Below, piece after piece: positions 40,650-50,133 of a stretch of 64,000 nucleotides of DNA. The notes under the pieces were generated by a model. The model had not been told where the DNA came from, made no database searches, and saw only the letters and a list, made by a program, of their open reading frames with translations. This stretch comes from J027 sp965215855 (lineage in GTDB: Bacteria; Chloroflexota; Anaerolineae; Aggregatilineales; J027), in assembly GCA_965215855.1 (NCBI GenBank), contig CBDCER010000003.1, positions 1,922,001-1,986,000 of the forward strand, given 5' to 3'. The position numbers and the translations under genes were made by a program. Numbering within the stretch: the first letter of the stretch is position 1; each line of letters starts with the position of its first letter.

Positions 40650-43262
40650 CTACAGTTGGAGTGTATTTACCATCTCATGGAACATTTGCTCTACAGTGAT
40701 TCCAGATGTGGCAACAAGGGCATCTTGCCACGCTTCAGCACCGCCATGTTGTTGTACGCGATAAATCAGAGGCTTCAGAAAATATTCGTCGTCTGGGTTA
40801 TCGCTGCCTTTATGCTGTTCTGCATGGTGTGATAAAACCGTCACGAGGGGTAGACAGGCGTCAAATTCGCCAGCGTACCAAAGGTAATTCGCATAAACGA
40901 CGACCGGTAACCAGCTTGTATAGATTGATATTTCATTGGCTTCAATTGCATCCAGGACATGAGGTTTGGCGCTTTGAACTTGGCCTTGAACTAGGTGGAG
41001 CATGGCGAGGTAGGACTTCATTTCCACGATATTCCTATAGTCTTCAAGGCTCTGGGCAATTCGCAAGCCCTTTTCCAATATAGCCTGGGCCTGACTGTAC
41101 TCATTCATAATCAAATATATAAACCCTTCTTTGCTGAACACCTCACCTAGCCGTTTTTGATCCCCAATTTCCTGGCAGATTGCACGGCTTTCAGCAATGT
41201 AGGCGATGGCCCGCTCAAAATCTTCCTCGGCAATAATCATACCGGCAAGGACCGACAACCGTCTGGCAACACCCGCTTTATCCCCAATTTGTCGTTTGAG
41301 GGACAAACTATGTTCACAATAGGCTTTGGCACGCTGACGGTTGCCTTGCCTATAATAAACGAGAGCCGTATTGTATATGACTATTGATGTGCCCCTTATA
41401 TCGCCGAGTTTTTCATACATTTCCATTGCTTGATGATTATAGTCGAGTGCCCTATTTAATTTGCCTTCCTCAGCTTCAAGAAGACCAAGTACAACATGAC
41501 AAGCGGCAACTTCTCTTGGTATGTTCAAGGCTTGACTGATCGCTAATGCTTGCTCATAAAGTTGCCGAGTTTCCTCTGACTTTGTGTGGATGTGCAAATC
41601 GCCCAGGGAACGGTATGTTTTGGCGAGGATGTCTTGCTGGTTCGTTTCATTTGCCAGGGCAATCGCGTTTTGGTAGTGTTCTTCGGCAATATCACGCTTG
41701 CCCAGGCGCAATTGGAACTGGCCTAAGCGGTGATACAACGCAGCTTCATGCTGATGGTTGCGTGCCTGCTCAAGATAATAAACCGCTTCAATGACTTGCG
41801 AACGAATCGACCAGAAATCACACAGATTCAATACCAATGACACACCATCTTCAACATCGTGTCCACTGAATGACCAATCTAAGGCTGCCCGGAAATTATC
41901 TTGTTCGAGATCTAAGGCATCCAGTGCTTCGAGGTAGTGTTGTCCATCGTACATGCGTTCATTTTGGTGTTGAGTATAGGTTAGGAAGGTTTCCAGATGG
42001 GCCTGTTTTGCGGCGGCTAACATGCCATGAGATTCGAGTTTTTCACGCGCATATTGGCGTAACAGGGGGTGCATATCATAGCGTCGTGCATATCCATGAC
42101 TCATCAGGGAGCGGCTGAGGAGGGTTTGGATGGTGTGGACGGATGCGCCTGTTACCTGTTGGAATGCCTCGCGGGTGAAACCGCCACGAAAGACCGATGC
42201 CCACATGAAAGCATGTTGTTCCGGTTCGCTGAGACGTTTCCAGGTGGGATCAATGACGGCGTGGATACTGCGTTGGCGTTCGGGCATGTCGCTCATGTCA
42301 GCGCTGAGAAAGTCGAGACTGGCCTCAATTTCGTCAGCAATTTCGGGGATGGAAAGCGTATCGACCCAGGTGGCGGCCAGGATTAAGCCCAGCGGTAGTC
42401 CGCCAACCAGTTCAACGATGCGCTGGATATGGGCCTGTTCATCTTCACCGATGACGATGTTGGGACGCATCATGGCGGCGACTTCAACGAATAGTTTGCC
42501 ACCGGATTTGTCTACAGGATACAGATTAAATACGGTTTCAATTCGCAGTTTGAGGCGTTCGCGTGAGGTGGCGATGATGGTCACTCTCGGAGCAACTTCC
42601 GCGATGTCGGATAAGAGACTCGCACCGGATAGGACATGCTCAAAGTTGTCGAATATCAGGAGCAGTTCTTTTTCGCGGCAATAGTTGAACAAAGTGTTCT
42701 GGGGACTTTGTTGGCCGCTGATAGTTAAGCCTAGGCTGGATGCTGCGAATTGGGCGATGTCGTTGGGATTGCGGACGGGGGTGAGGTCGATGAATGTAGC
42801 GCCGTGTTCGTAGTTGTTTTTGACAAGATGGCCGAGTTCGAGCGAGAGACGGGATTTGCCCATGCCGCCAGCAGCGATGATGGAGAGCAGGCGAATGTCG
42901 GGATTGTGGAGCAGGTCGGCGAGTTCGGCTAGCTCGTCGTCGCGCCCGATGAAGGGGCCAGTGGTGATGGGGAAGTGGTGTTGAAGGGTTTGGGTGGCGA
43001 TGGATTCGGTTGTAGAGTCGCCGATTAAGCCCAAGTCGCGGGCGCGGGCAATGGCTTCGGTGCGGCGACTGGTGCCGAGTTTGCTGTAAATTTGCTTGTT
43101 ATACCAGCGCACAGTTGTTTTGCTGATGAACAATTGCTCGGCGATTTCCTGGTTTGATAGGCCATCGGCCATCATCGCAAGAATTTCTAGCTCGCGTTCT
43201 TTGAAGTCATCCAATGGCATAAATGGTTGATCGGGCATTATGGCTACCAAATGCTGGCTCAT
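40650..43262 (-). CDS. STAND ATPase regulator with N-terminal LuxR-type HTH and C-terminal TPR repeats
   Basis: 870 residues. HTH at about 20-82 (KERELEILAMMADGLSNQEIAEQLFISKTTVRWYNKQIYSKLG). NB-ARC-like ATPase at about 103-400: FIGRDDELAELADLL, P-loop AAGGMGKSRLSLELG (130-144), Walker B-like LLLIFDNFEHV, sensor IATSRERL, and GGLPLGLILAA. TPR repeats fill about 470-840. The protein should sense an unknown signal through TPR/ATPase and bind DNA. In the well-known MalT/LAL regulators the HTH is C-terminal; here it leads. A TATAAT lies 25 bp before the ATG. Confidence 0.9.
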   Translation of the reverse strand: MSQHLVAIMPDQPFMPLDDFKERELEILAMMADGLSNQEIAEQLFISKTTVRWYNKQIYSKLGTSRRTEAIARARDLGLIGDSTTESIATQTLQHHFPITTGPFIGRDDELAELADLLHNPDIRLLSIIAAGGMGKSRLSLELGHLVKNNYEHGATFIDLTPVRNPNDIAQFAASSLGLTISGQQSPQNTLFNYCREKELLLIFDNFEHVLSGASLLSDIAEVAPRVTIIATSRERLKLRIETVFNLYPVDKSGGKLFVEVAAMMRPNIVIGEDEQAHIQRIVELVGGLPLGLILAATWVDTLSIPEIADEIEASLDFLSADMSDMPERQRSIHAVIDPTWKRLSEPEQHAFMWASVFRGGFTREAFQQVTGASVHTIQTLLSRSLMSHGYARRYDMHPLLRQYAREKLESHGMLAAAKQAHLETFLTYTQHQNERMYDGQHYLEALDALDLEQDNFRAALDWSFSGHDVEDGVSLVLNLCDFWSIRSQVIEAVYYLEQARNHQHEAALYHRLGQFQLRLGKRDIAEEHYQNAIALANETNQQDILAKTYRSLGDLHIHTKSEETRQLYEQALAISQALNIPREVAACHVVLGLLEAEEGKLNRALDYNHQAMEMYEKLGDIRGTSIVIYNTALVYYRQGNRQRAKAYCEHSLSLKRQIGDKAGVARRLSVLAGMIIAEEDFERAIAYIAESRAICQEIGDQKRLGEVFSKEGFIYLIMNEYSQAQAILEKGLRIAQSLEDYRNIVEMKSYLAMLHLVQGQVQSAKPHVLDAIEANEISIYTSWLPVVVYANYLWYAGEFDACLPLVTVLSHHAEQHKGSDNPDDEYFLKPLIYRVQQHGGAEAWQDALVATSGITVEQMFHEMVNTLQL

Positions 43263-43404
43263 CAGTTGGATGTTTTCATTATATCCACCATCATATTTCG
43301 GGCGAATTCCAAAAGACTATCTCTAGGGGGCGTGATTTGGGGAGGGTGGTCGTTTTATGCTGTAGACACTGAAGTCAATTCGGCATATAAACGGAGATAA
43401 CAAC

Positions 43405-44007
43405 ATGTGGCTGCTGGTAACTTTCATCACAATTTGGGCGCTTTCACCGGGACCTGTGGCAGTAATGACATTGCATGAATCGCGCAAACATGGATTTAAG
43501 GCGGGTGTGGCTGTATCGGGCGGCGCGACGTTGACCGCGACATTGATGGTGGTGGCAGCAGTGTTGCTACACATCGCTGGAGTCTCAGCAATCCTGGAAT
43601 CGGATAATTTGATGGTGATTGAGCGCATTGGTGCGCTGGGGATTATCATCATGGGGCTGTATGCGGCGTATAAGAGTTTGTGGGCAGAAGACGACAACAC
43701 TGATGACATCAATCCTGGTACTAAATTTGGCTTCGTGCAGGGCATGATGGTGATGGCGACTTATATTCCACAAGCATTGATCTACTACAATGTGATTGTG
43801 CCACAGACTGTCGAGCCGCAAACTATTATTACCGCGATGATTGCGCTAGGTATGCTGAAAGTGGTGTTGATCTTCGGATGGCATTCGGGGATCGCATTTA
43901 TGGCAACACGCGCTCAAAATTGGGTTGGTAGCAATCGTTTCGGGAAAGTGTTTGAAATCGCAACGGCGTGTCTGATTATGGGGTTGGGGATCAACATTCT
44001 GGTGTAG
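43405..44007 (+). CDS. LysE/RhtB family exporter
   Basis: 200 residues with six hydrophobic segments. ITIWALSPGPVAVMTLHESRKHGFKAGVAVSGGA is the typical N-terminal LysE-superfamily block, with the conserved SPGP. Members export amino acids such as lysine, threonine or homoserine lactone; the substrate here is unknown. It is divergent from the STAND regulator, with about 140 bp between them, so regulation by that protein is possible but not shown. Confidence 0.88.
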   Translation: MWLLVTFITIWALSPGPVAVMTLHESRKHGFKAGVAVSGGATLTATLMVVAAVLLHIAGVSAILESDNLMVIERIGALGIIIMGLYAAYKSLWAEDDNTDDINPGTKFGFVQGMMVMATYIPQALIYYNVIVPQTVEPQTIITAMIALGMLKVVLIFGWHSGIAFMATRAQNWVGSNRFGKVFEIATACLIMGLGINILV

Positions 44008-44112
44008 GCAATCTATGGCAACACTATCATTTTTGTGAAAAAGCCTCGATGACACCATAGAATTTGCGCTAGGGGACTCCCTGCTTATGCAGTCCCTCAG
44101 TGCCAATATAGA

Positions 44113-45874
44113 GATGCTGTCGCCGAATGGGTAATCAGGCAGCCAGGGTCACAAAGGACGAGAGGCGTGTTTCAGCTTTGGGCTCGCCCGTGGGCCAATT
44201 GACCGCCCGAAACAGATTGATCGCTGAAGCAGTCGCAACATTCTGGAGATGGGTTTTATCCTTTCCTCGATAGCGTGTGCGCCGCATGCCGAGAGTAAAA
44301 GCTGCCTGTGAAATGACGCCTTCCACCCCCGCACGTACTCGATACTGCGCTTTGAACTCGTCCGTTTGTTGGCGTTCGCGGGCGGTTCGTAATGCCAGAT
44401 ATTGCGCTTGCGGAGGGAAGGTCAAAGTTCGAGCGCCATTACCAGTATTGCGCGTACAGCGTGACGCACTCGAACAGGCCCGGCAATCCGATGGCTTGAA
44501 GCCCGCATTGATATTGGGTTTGTCATGTTTGCCACGACCTTCGCGCCAATAGCTGGTGAAATTGCCCATCGGACACATCACCCTTTTCTTATCCCAGTCA
44601 ATCTCAAAACAGGTAATGTCAAAAGCCCCTTCTGTTTGGGCTTGCCAACTGGTGTCAGGACGAACTGGTCCGACCAGATCAACATCCAATTTCTGACTGG
44701 AAACCAGCACATCGCTGGACATGTAGGCCATATCCATCAAGTGCTTATCGGGGAGATTGTCATGCTCGGCCAAGTCGTCATGAACGCGCTCAACCACTTC
44801 AACATCTTGCAATGTGGCGGATGTCGTTTCAACGTGGGTGATCAGGCAGGGGCGATCATCATCGCACGTTTCTGTTAGGTGAACCTTGTAGCCCGTCCAA
44901 GTCGTGCTGCGCTTATGGCTGTAACGCGCCTCCGTGTCATAAGGCGAGGCGATCATTGTCTCACTCAGGGGCAAGTTGTTCTTGCCGCGCCATTGAATAG
45001 TGTCATTTTCAACATAGAATTGCTGGATCCACATCGTCCGCAAGAGTTGGACCGCCTCGAGATCTCGTAAACCCACCGGAGCCCCAGCATCATAGACCGC
45101 GGCGAGCAGCGCGTACCCATCCGCTCCAATGGTTTTGGTCAGCACTTCTCGTTCCAGTTTTTCCGTCGGTAGTCGGTGATTTTCGAAACGGTTGTTATAG
45201 CGGTCGAACCACTCGACCGGCACCTGCGCTTTGAGCCACACCGGCGCAAGTTCAGCCAGGACATTTAGCGTATAGCGGAGCGTTTCCCCCACCCGTTCGA
45301 GACGATTCAGCATCCGTACTGCTGCCACGATATGCGTCGAGTCCGTCCGTTGTTTGCCTCTGACCTTTACCAAACCCAGTGACTTGAACCGCTTGAGCAT
45401 AGCATTGAGCAACTGCTCGGATGCATCATGCGCTACCAACCGCGCCCGAAAGTCACTCAATACCGAGAAATGAAACCCCGGATCTGTCAATTCTAAACTC
45501 AGCGCATATTTCCAATCAATCCGCCCGCGTACCGCATCCGCCGCTTGGCGGTCAGTGAGATTTTCAGCAAACTGCAGGATGGTGATCAGGGCCAAACGCC
45601 ATGGGCTTTCGGCAGGTTGTCCTCGACTCGAAAACAGTTCAGCAAAAGCTTCATCTGCATAAAAAGCACCCAGTTCATCCCGCATCTTCATGTAGACATT
45701 GCCTTTGGGAAAGGCCGCTTTTGCCACTGCGATAGTTTGTTCGGGAATATCATTGACGGGTCGGGGACGTAAACACATTGGAATCCTCTCTGACAGACTA
45801 AACCACTTGAACTTGCGCTCTATTGTAGTCGATTTCTGTCAAAAGGCGTTTCAGTTGAATTCGGCGACAGCATC
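44113..45874. mobile_element. IS1182-family insertion sequence with a 7-bp target duplication
   Basis: Perfect 16-bp terminal inverted repeats GATGCTGTCGCCGAAT (44113-44128 and 45859-45874). The flanks carry an exact direct repeat ATATAGA (44106-44112 and 45875-45881). The element is 1762 bp with an intact transposase, so the insertion looks recent. The right-hand duplication directly touches the left end of the IS3-type element. Confidence 0.93.
44135..45778 (-). CDS. IS1182-family transposase
   Basis: 547 residues, intact. The N-terminal DUF772-like region (YADEAFAELFSSRGQPAESPWRLALITILQFAENLTDRQAADAV) with LSDFRARLVAH is characteristic. The DDE core has GKQRTDSTHIVAA (first Asp), DMAYMSSDVLV (second Asp) and RVRAGVEGVISQAAFTLGMRRTRYRG (Glu). 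A Cys cluster (DCRACSSASRCTRN) follows KRVMCPMG, as in this family. The start ATG at 45778 is placed by length and family likeness. Confidence 0.93.
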   Translation of the reverse strand: MCLRPRPVNDIPEQTIAVAKAAFPKGNVYMKMRDELGAFYADEAFAELFSSRGQPAESPWRLALITILQFAENLTDRQAADAVRGRIDWKYALSLELTDPGFHFSVLSDFRARLVAHDASEQLLNAMLKRFKSLGLVKVRGKQRTDSTHIVAAVRMLNRLERVGETLRYTLNVLAELAPVWLKAQVPVEWFDRYNNRFENHRLPTEKLEREVLTKTIGADGYALLAAVYDAGAPVGLRDLEAVQLLRTMWIQQFYVENDTIQWRGKNNLPLSETMIASPYDTEARYSHKRSTTWTGYKVHLTETCDDDRPCLITHVETTSATLQDVEVVERVHDDLAEHDNLPDKHLMDMAYMSSDVLVSSQKLDVDLVGPVRPDTSWQAQTEGAFDITCFEIDWDKKRVMCPMGNFTSYWREGRGKHDKPNINAGFKPSDCRACSSASRCTRNTGNGARTLTFPPQAQYLALRTARERQQTDEFKAQYRVRAGVEGVISQAAFTLGMRRTRYRGKDKTHLQNVATASAINLFRAVNWPTGEPKAETRLSSFVTLAA

Positions 45875-45941
45875 ATATAGATGAGACAACTTCGCCCAAA
45901 AGTTTAGAGTAGAATTGAGGGCGGAGCAAAGGAACAGGAAA

Positions 45942-46316
45942 ATGTCTCAAGTGAATGGCAAATATGCAGATCCAGAAGTCCGAGTGCAGGCAACGCGACG
46001 TCGTTTCAGCGCGGAGTACAAAGCGCGAATCTTAGCAGAAGCGGATCAGTGTCAGTACGGTGAGTTAGGGTCTTTGTTGCGTCGAGAAGGGCTATATCAC
46101 TCGCACCTATCGACGTGGCGGGCACAACGGGCACGGGGTGAGTTGGCGGGTAGACGACGTGGTCCGACACCCAATCCGGCTGCTAGCGAGGCAGCGCGAT
46201 TGGCGAAGGAAAATGCCAAACTGCGCCGCCAATTGGAGCAAGCCGAGGCGATCATTGAAGCGCAAAAAAAGCTGACGCGGTTACTGGAGATACTCAACGA
46301 GGACGAAGGATCATGA
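45942..46316 (+). CDS. IS3-type OrfA (HTH transposase subunit)
   Basis: 124 residues from the ATG at 45942 (AAGGAACAGG upstream). A helix-turn-helix RRRFSAEYKARILAEADQC...LLRREGLYHSHLSTWRAQR (about 18-63) is followed by a leucine-zipper-like coiled coil (LAKENAKLRRQLEQAEAIIEAQKK) as in IS3 OrfA proteins. Its stop overlaps the orfB start (ATGA), as usual for the family. Confidence 0.88.
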   Translation: MSQVNGKYADPEVRVQATRRRFSAEYKARILAEADQCQYGELGSLLRREGLYHSHLSTWRAQRARGELAGRRRGPTPNPAASEAARLAKENAKLRRQLEQAEAIIEAQKKLTRLLEILNEDEGS

Positions 46317-47304
46317 CGCAGATGGCTGAGGAATTGGCAGTCCAGGTGGGTGTGAGCCGTGCCTGTGCCGTATTGAATGTGCCGCGCAGTCGGCTCTACC
46401 GTGCCCGCCAGTCGCCACAACTTGGCGTGAACGTCCGACCCCAGCGCGGGCGTTGTCCAGTGCGGAACGTCTGACGGTGCGCGATATTCTCAATAGTGAG
46501 CGATTTGCTGACCTATCGCCGCGTCAGGTGTATGCCACCTTGCTGGATGAGGGACAGTATTATTGTCACTGGCGCACGATGTACCGTATCTTAAGCGCCC
46601 ATGCTGAAGTCCGCGAACGGCGCAACCAACGGCGGCATCCGACCTACCAGAAACCCGAATTGTTGGCAACGGCTCCCAACCAGGTCTGGAGTTGGGATAT
46701 CACCCAGTTGCGAGGCCCCCACAAGGGTCAGCACTATGCCCTTTATGTTGTTCTGGATATCTTTAGTCGTTATGTCGTGGGGTGGACCCTGGCCGAGCGC
46801 CAACTGGCGTCACTGGCCCGAACCCTGATCGAGACCAGTTGTCAGAAAGAAGGCATTGAACCTCAACAACTGACCATCCATGCCGATAACGGCAAACCGA
46901 TGCGAGCCAAACCATTAGCCTTGTTGTACGCTGAGTTGGGCGTCAATGCCAGCTTTACACGCCCCTATACCTCAGATGACAATCCGTTTTCTGAAGCGCA
47001 GTTCAAAACGCTCAAATACCAGCCCACTTACCCTGATCGTTTCCGTTCCATTCAGAATGCGCGGGCCTGGGCACGTCAGTTCTTCAACTGGTATAACCAG
47101 CAACACTACCATACCGGCTTGAATTTGCTGACCCCAGCCAGTGTGCATCATGGGCAAGCTACCCTTGTTCAGCAACAGCGTCAGGCCGTGTTAGCCGATG
47201 CTTTTGCGGCCCATCCCGAACGTTTTGTCAAAGGCCCTCCGCAAGTGGCCGGGCCGCCACAGTCCGTTTGGATCAACCCGCCTAACCCGCTGGTTGTTCC
47301 TTAA
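46313..47304 (+). pseudogene. IS3-type OrfB (rve transposase), frameshifted
   Basis: The ATG at 46313 opens a frame (MTQMAEELAVQ...VPRSRLYRARQSPQ) that stops at 46474. Family-like sequence continues in another frame from about 46429 (RERPTPARALSSAERLTV) to 47304. The shift (one base lost or two gained) lies between about 46405 and 46430. The catalytic core is otherwise intact: Asp in VWSWDITQL, Asp in IHADNGKPM, Glu in NPFSEAQFK. Without a slippery site or a sensible start in the second frame, the gene is probably dead, or the assembly has an indel. Confidence 0.8.
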
Positions 47305-47445
47305 TCTTTTTTGTGAAGCTGTCTCATTTTCTTGACACATTCCGATCTAACAGTGGATAGGCTCCACCAATAAGGGAACAGTTGGGTGGGAATACTGGCG
47401 TCAAGGGAGAATCTTGTCGCTTGGAGCTGTGATTCACGGCTATTG

Positions 47446-48735
47446 CTAGAGTACATTTTCATCGAATTCAACCCAGCTAGCGGCCAGACTGAAGTCTGCA
47501 AAGACTGGATCAGGTAGTGGGCGTTCAAGTATCAGGCTGGCGACGATTTCACCAGCGGCGGGCGCGGTCATGATGCCGTGTCCTACATGAGCAACTGACA
47601 AATAGAGACCTGCCACGTCGGGGTGTTGATCTAGAATCGCCCGCTGGCTTTCGTAGGGACGCTGCTGGCCGTTTTCGTCAACCGCATAAGCGGCGGTCTC
47701 ATCGCGAGAAATGTAGTAGCCGATGTTGTGGTGGATACCACGCAGATAGTTGGATGATGCAAAGCCTTCTCTAGCCTGATGCCCAAACTGCCTCGCCAGC
47801 AATGCCAATGTGATTGACGGAAAACGCAGATCCTTCAATGGTTCAATAGGGGAGATGGGGTCAATCAGCGCCTCCTGTACGACACCAGGCGTGGTATATT
47901 TGCTGTTCCAAGCATATTCCCAGCCGAAAATTAGTCCATCAGTGCCTTCGGGATGACAGTGCGGAAAAGGTGCGGCGCTAATGACCATTGGCGCATTTGG
48001 CGGAAACCCTGTATGCCGCCAGGGTGTCGAGAAGCTCTGGCGAGGACGAGCGATGATTGGCAGTTCGACTCCAGCAGTGCGTCCGATTGCACGTGATCCG
48101 GCCCCGCAAGCGATGAGGACTTTGGGGGCAGCAATTGATCCATGTTCGGTATCTACACCTACCACTCTGCCATTTTTGACAACAATTTGTGTATTGTGGG
48201 TATCGAGCAATATCTGGCTCGATGCCGCGTTTTTGGCGAATAGATGGATCAGTGAATTTGAATCCAACCAACCCGCGATGGGATCATATTTGGCAGCGAT
48301 GACTTGCGTACCCAACCAGGGAAAACGGTAGGTTAGTTCTCCTGCTTCCAGATATTCGATGTGTGTGATACCCATTGCATGAAGATGCTCAACATCGGCT
48401 TTGAGGACCGCGGCCTGTCGCTCACTGAAACCACAGAACAAATATCCATTCTGGCGAACCGCCAATGACTCAGCGGCTCCATCACCCAAATACTCGTCTA
48501 CATTTAGAAATACCTCAACGCTGCGTTCCATCTGTTTTGCCAGACAGCGAGCAGGCCAGCAGGTGCGGAACGCTTCCAGGGAGGCGGTTGAACTGCCAGC
48601 GCCCAGATGATTAGCAGACTCGATCAACACAGTTTTTGTGCCAGGGGCCATGCGTGCAATAGCCCAGAGCGCCGAGGTTCCAGCCGGGCCGCCGCCAATT
48701 ACAATAACGTCTGCTGTTGTGGGTAGGTTGGGCAT
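47446..48735 (-). CDS. FAD-dependent oxidoreductase (DAO family)
   Basis: 429 residues. The FAD-binding motif is DVIVIGGGPAGTSALWAIA (about 9-27), followed by an acidic end LIES that binds the ribose. The later blocks KVLIACGAGSRAIGRTAGVELPI, ARPRQSFSTPW and the C-terminal LYLSVAHVGHGIMTAPAAGEIVASLIL are typical of sarcosine oxidase/glycine oxidase/D-amino acid dehydrogenase-type proteins. The amine substrate is not resolved. No second subunit is adjacent. The IS3 element ends about 120 bp downstream of its stop. Confidence 0.88.
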   Translation of the reverse strand: MPNLPTTADVIVIGGGPAGTSALWAIARMAPGTKTVLIESANHLGAGSSTASLEAFRTCWPARCLAKQMERSVEVFLNVDEYLGDGAAESLAVRQNGYLFCGFSERQAAVLKADVEHLHAMGITHIEYLEAGELTYRFPWLGTQVIAAKYDPIAGWLDSNSLIHLFAKNAASSQILLDTHNTQIVVKNGRVVGVDTEHGSIAAPKVLIACGAGSRAIGRTAGVELPIIARPRQSFSTPWRHTGFPPNAPMVISAAPFPHCHPEGTDGLIFGWEYAWNSKYTTPGVVQEALIDPISPIEPLKDLRFPSITLALLARQFGHQAREGFASSNYLRGIHHNIGYYISRDETAAYAVDENGQQRPYESQRAILDQHPDVAGLYLSVAHVGHGIMTAPAAGEIVASLILERPLPDPVFADFSLAASWVEFDENVL

Positions 48736-48876
48736 TGCTAAATCCTTTATTTTCCGGTGGACGCGTCAATTAGAACTGATTTCTTGGGAATGTTCAACGC
48801 CACGCCCTGATAAAGGTGTGGTTAGTGCCTAATGATGTTTGACGAGTGAAATCGGTAGCTTGGCAACTGTTGGACA

Positions 48877-50052
48877 TTAACGTACTGGCCGGGGCCGTCG
48901 CCCAAATAATCCTCCCACAGTTCCTAACCGAACATCCTTGCGCGATTGGGGCCAGAGTCCGGCGATGGGAGTGTCGCAATCAGGACACGCTCCCTTACTG
49001 GTGATTTGGTAATCGAGGATGATATATGCAAAACGCTCGATCAGGGTTTTGCTACATTGTGGGCAGCGAGTATTCTCATATTCCCCCACTTGCCCCGCCG
49101 CATTTCCAGCATAGACATAACGCAATCCCTCTTCATAGCCAATTTCCGCTGCCTGAGTAAGCATCTGAGAAGTCGTATTGTCGGGTTCGCGCATCTTATA
49201 GTTTTTATGAAAAGCGGTCACGTGCCAGGGAATATCCGGCGACACTGATTTAATAAATTGGGCTGCCTCTCGCATCTCGTTTGCTGAATCATTGAAACCG
49301 GGCACGATCAATGTCACGATTTCCACCCAAAAGCCTAACTCGTGCGTCATCCGAATGCCATCCAGCACTTTGTCCAACACGCCGCCCAATTTGCGATAGT
49401 TCTTATCGTTCATTGTTTTCAGATCGATCTTATAGGCGTCGGTATAGGGACGGATGTATTCCAATACTTCGCGAGAGGCATTGCCATTCGAGACATACAT
49501 GCAGGTGAAGCCCGCCGCTGTGCCTAATTTGAATATTCCAGCGGCCCATTCTGAGGTAATCAGAGGCTCGTTGTAGGAACTGGCGATACAGGTCGCACCG
49601 TTGCGCTTCGCCAAATCGATCATTGTCTCAGGCGTTACTTCAGAGGGAGGTCGCCCTGCGGCTGAATCACGCAAAGCCTGTGAAATATCCCAATTTTGGC
49701 AATAGGAACAATGCAGATCACAGCCCAACATGCCGAACGTCAAGGTATCGGAGCCAGGGTGGACATGATAGAACGGTTTCTTCTCAGTGGGATCACATTG
49801 CAAGACAGCTACATAGCCCCAAGGTACATACAATTTGCCGTTGAGGTTGTAGCGCACCTGACAGATGCCACGTCCGCCGGGCTTGATGGTGCAGTGATGC
49901 CCGCAGGCATAGCAATGGACTTTGCTATCGTCCAATTTTTCGTATAGTTCACCCTCGCGCACCATGGGGTCAATGAGGGTCGAAGTCGGGTCATTACCTG
50001 CTAGTGGCTTACGAAGCTGCTTCAATTCGCCTAACAAATCTACATCTGCCAT
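48877..50052 (-). CDS. amrS: AmmeMemoRadiSam-type radical SAM enzyme (AmrS-like)
   Basis: 391 residues from the ATG at 50052. The iron-sulphur site is CDLHCSYCQNWD (CxxxCxxC). The N-terminal VHCYACGHHCTIKPGGRGICQVRYN with four Cys, and the block ASSYNEPLITSEWAAG, are distinctive for the AmrS/PflA-like group. TRCPQCSKTLIER and ACPDCDTPIAG near the C-terminus form an additional zinc- or iron-binding cluster. The companion Memo/AmmeR genes are not in the window. The reaction is not established. Confidence 0.9.
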   Translation of the reverse strand: MADVDLLGELKQLRKPLAGNDPTSTLIDPMVREGELYEKLDDSKVHCYACGHHCTIKPGGRGICQVRYNLNGKLYVPWGYVAVLQCDPTEKKPFYHVHPGSDTLTFGMLGCDLHCSYCQNWDISQALRDSAAGRPPSEVTPETMIDLAKRNGATCIASSYNEPLITSEWAAGIFKLGTAAGFTCMYVSNGNASREVLEYIRPYTDAYKIDLKTMNDKNYRKLGGVLDKVLDGIRMTHELGFWVEIVTLIVPGFNDSANEMREAAQFIKSVSPDIPWHVTAFHKNYKMREPDNTTSQMLTQAAEIGYEEGLRYVYAGNAAGQVGEYENTRCPQCSKTLIERFAYIILDYQITSKGACPDCDTPIAGLWPQSRKDVRLGTVGGLFGRRPRPVR

Positions 50053-50133
50053 CGAAATCACTCGCTTAATTGCCAGTTGTCGCTGATTTAATGATAGCAT
50101 ATTCCTCACACTGGCAGACGATATGGGTTCACT

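Larger units (their letters stand above)
45882..47327. mobile_element. IS3-family insertion sequence, probably inactive
   Basis: Left end ATGAGACAACTTCGCCCAAAAG (from 45881/45882) matches the inverted right end ATGAGACAGCTTCACAAAAAAG (to 47327). About 1.45 kb with orfA and orfB. No target duplication is seen; the left flank has been replaced by the IS1182 insertion but the original flank beyond it does not match either. orfB carries a frameshift. Confidence 0.82.

Noticed and set aside
42130..42684. 184-codon plus-strand frame inside the STAND gene
   Set aside because: Antisense shadow of the ATPase domain coding region.
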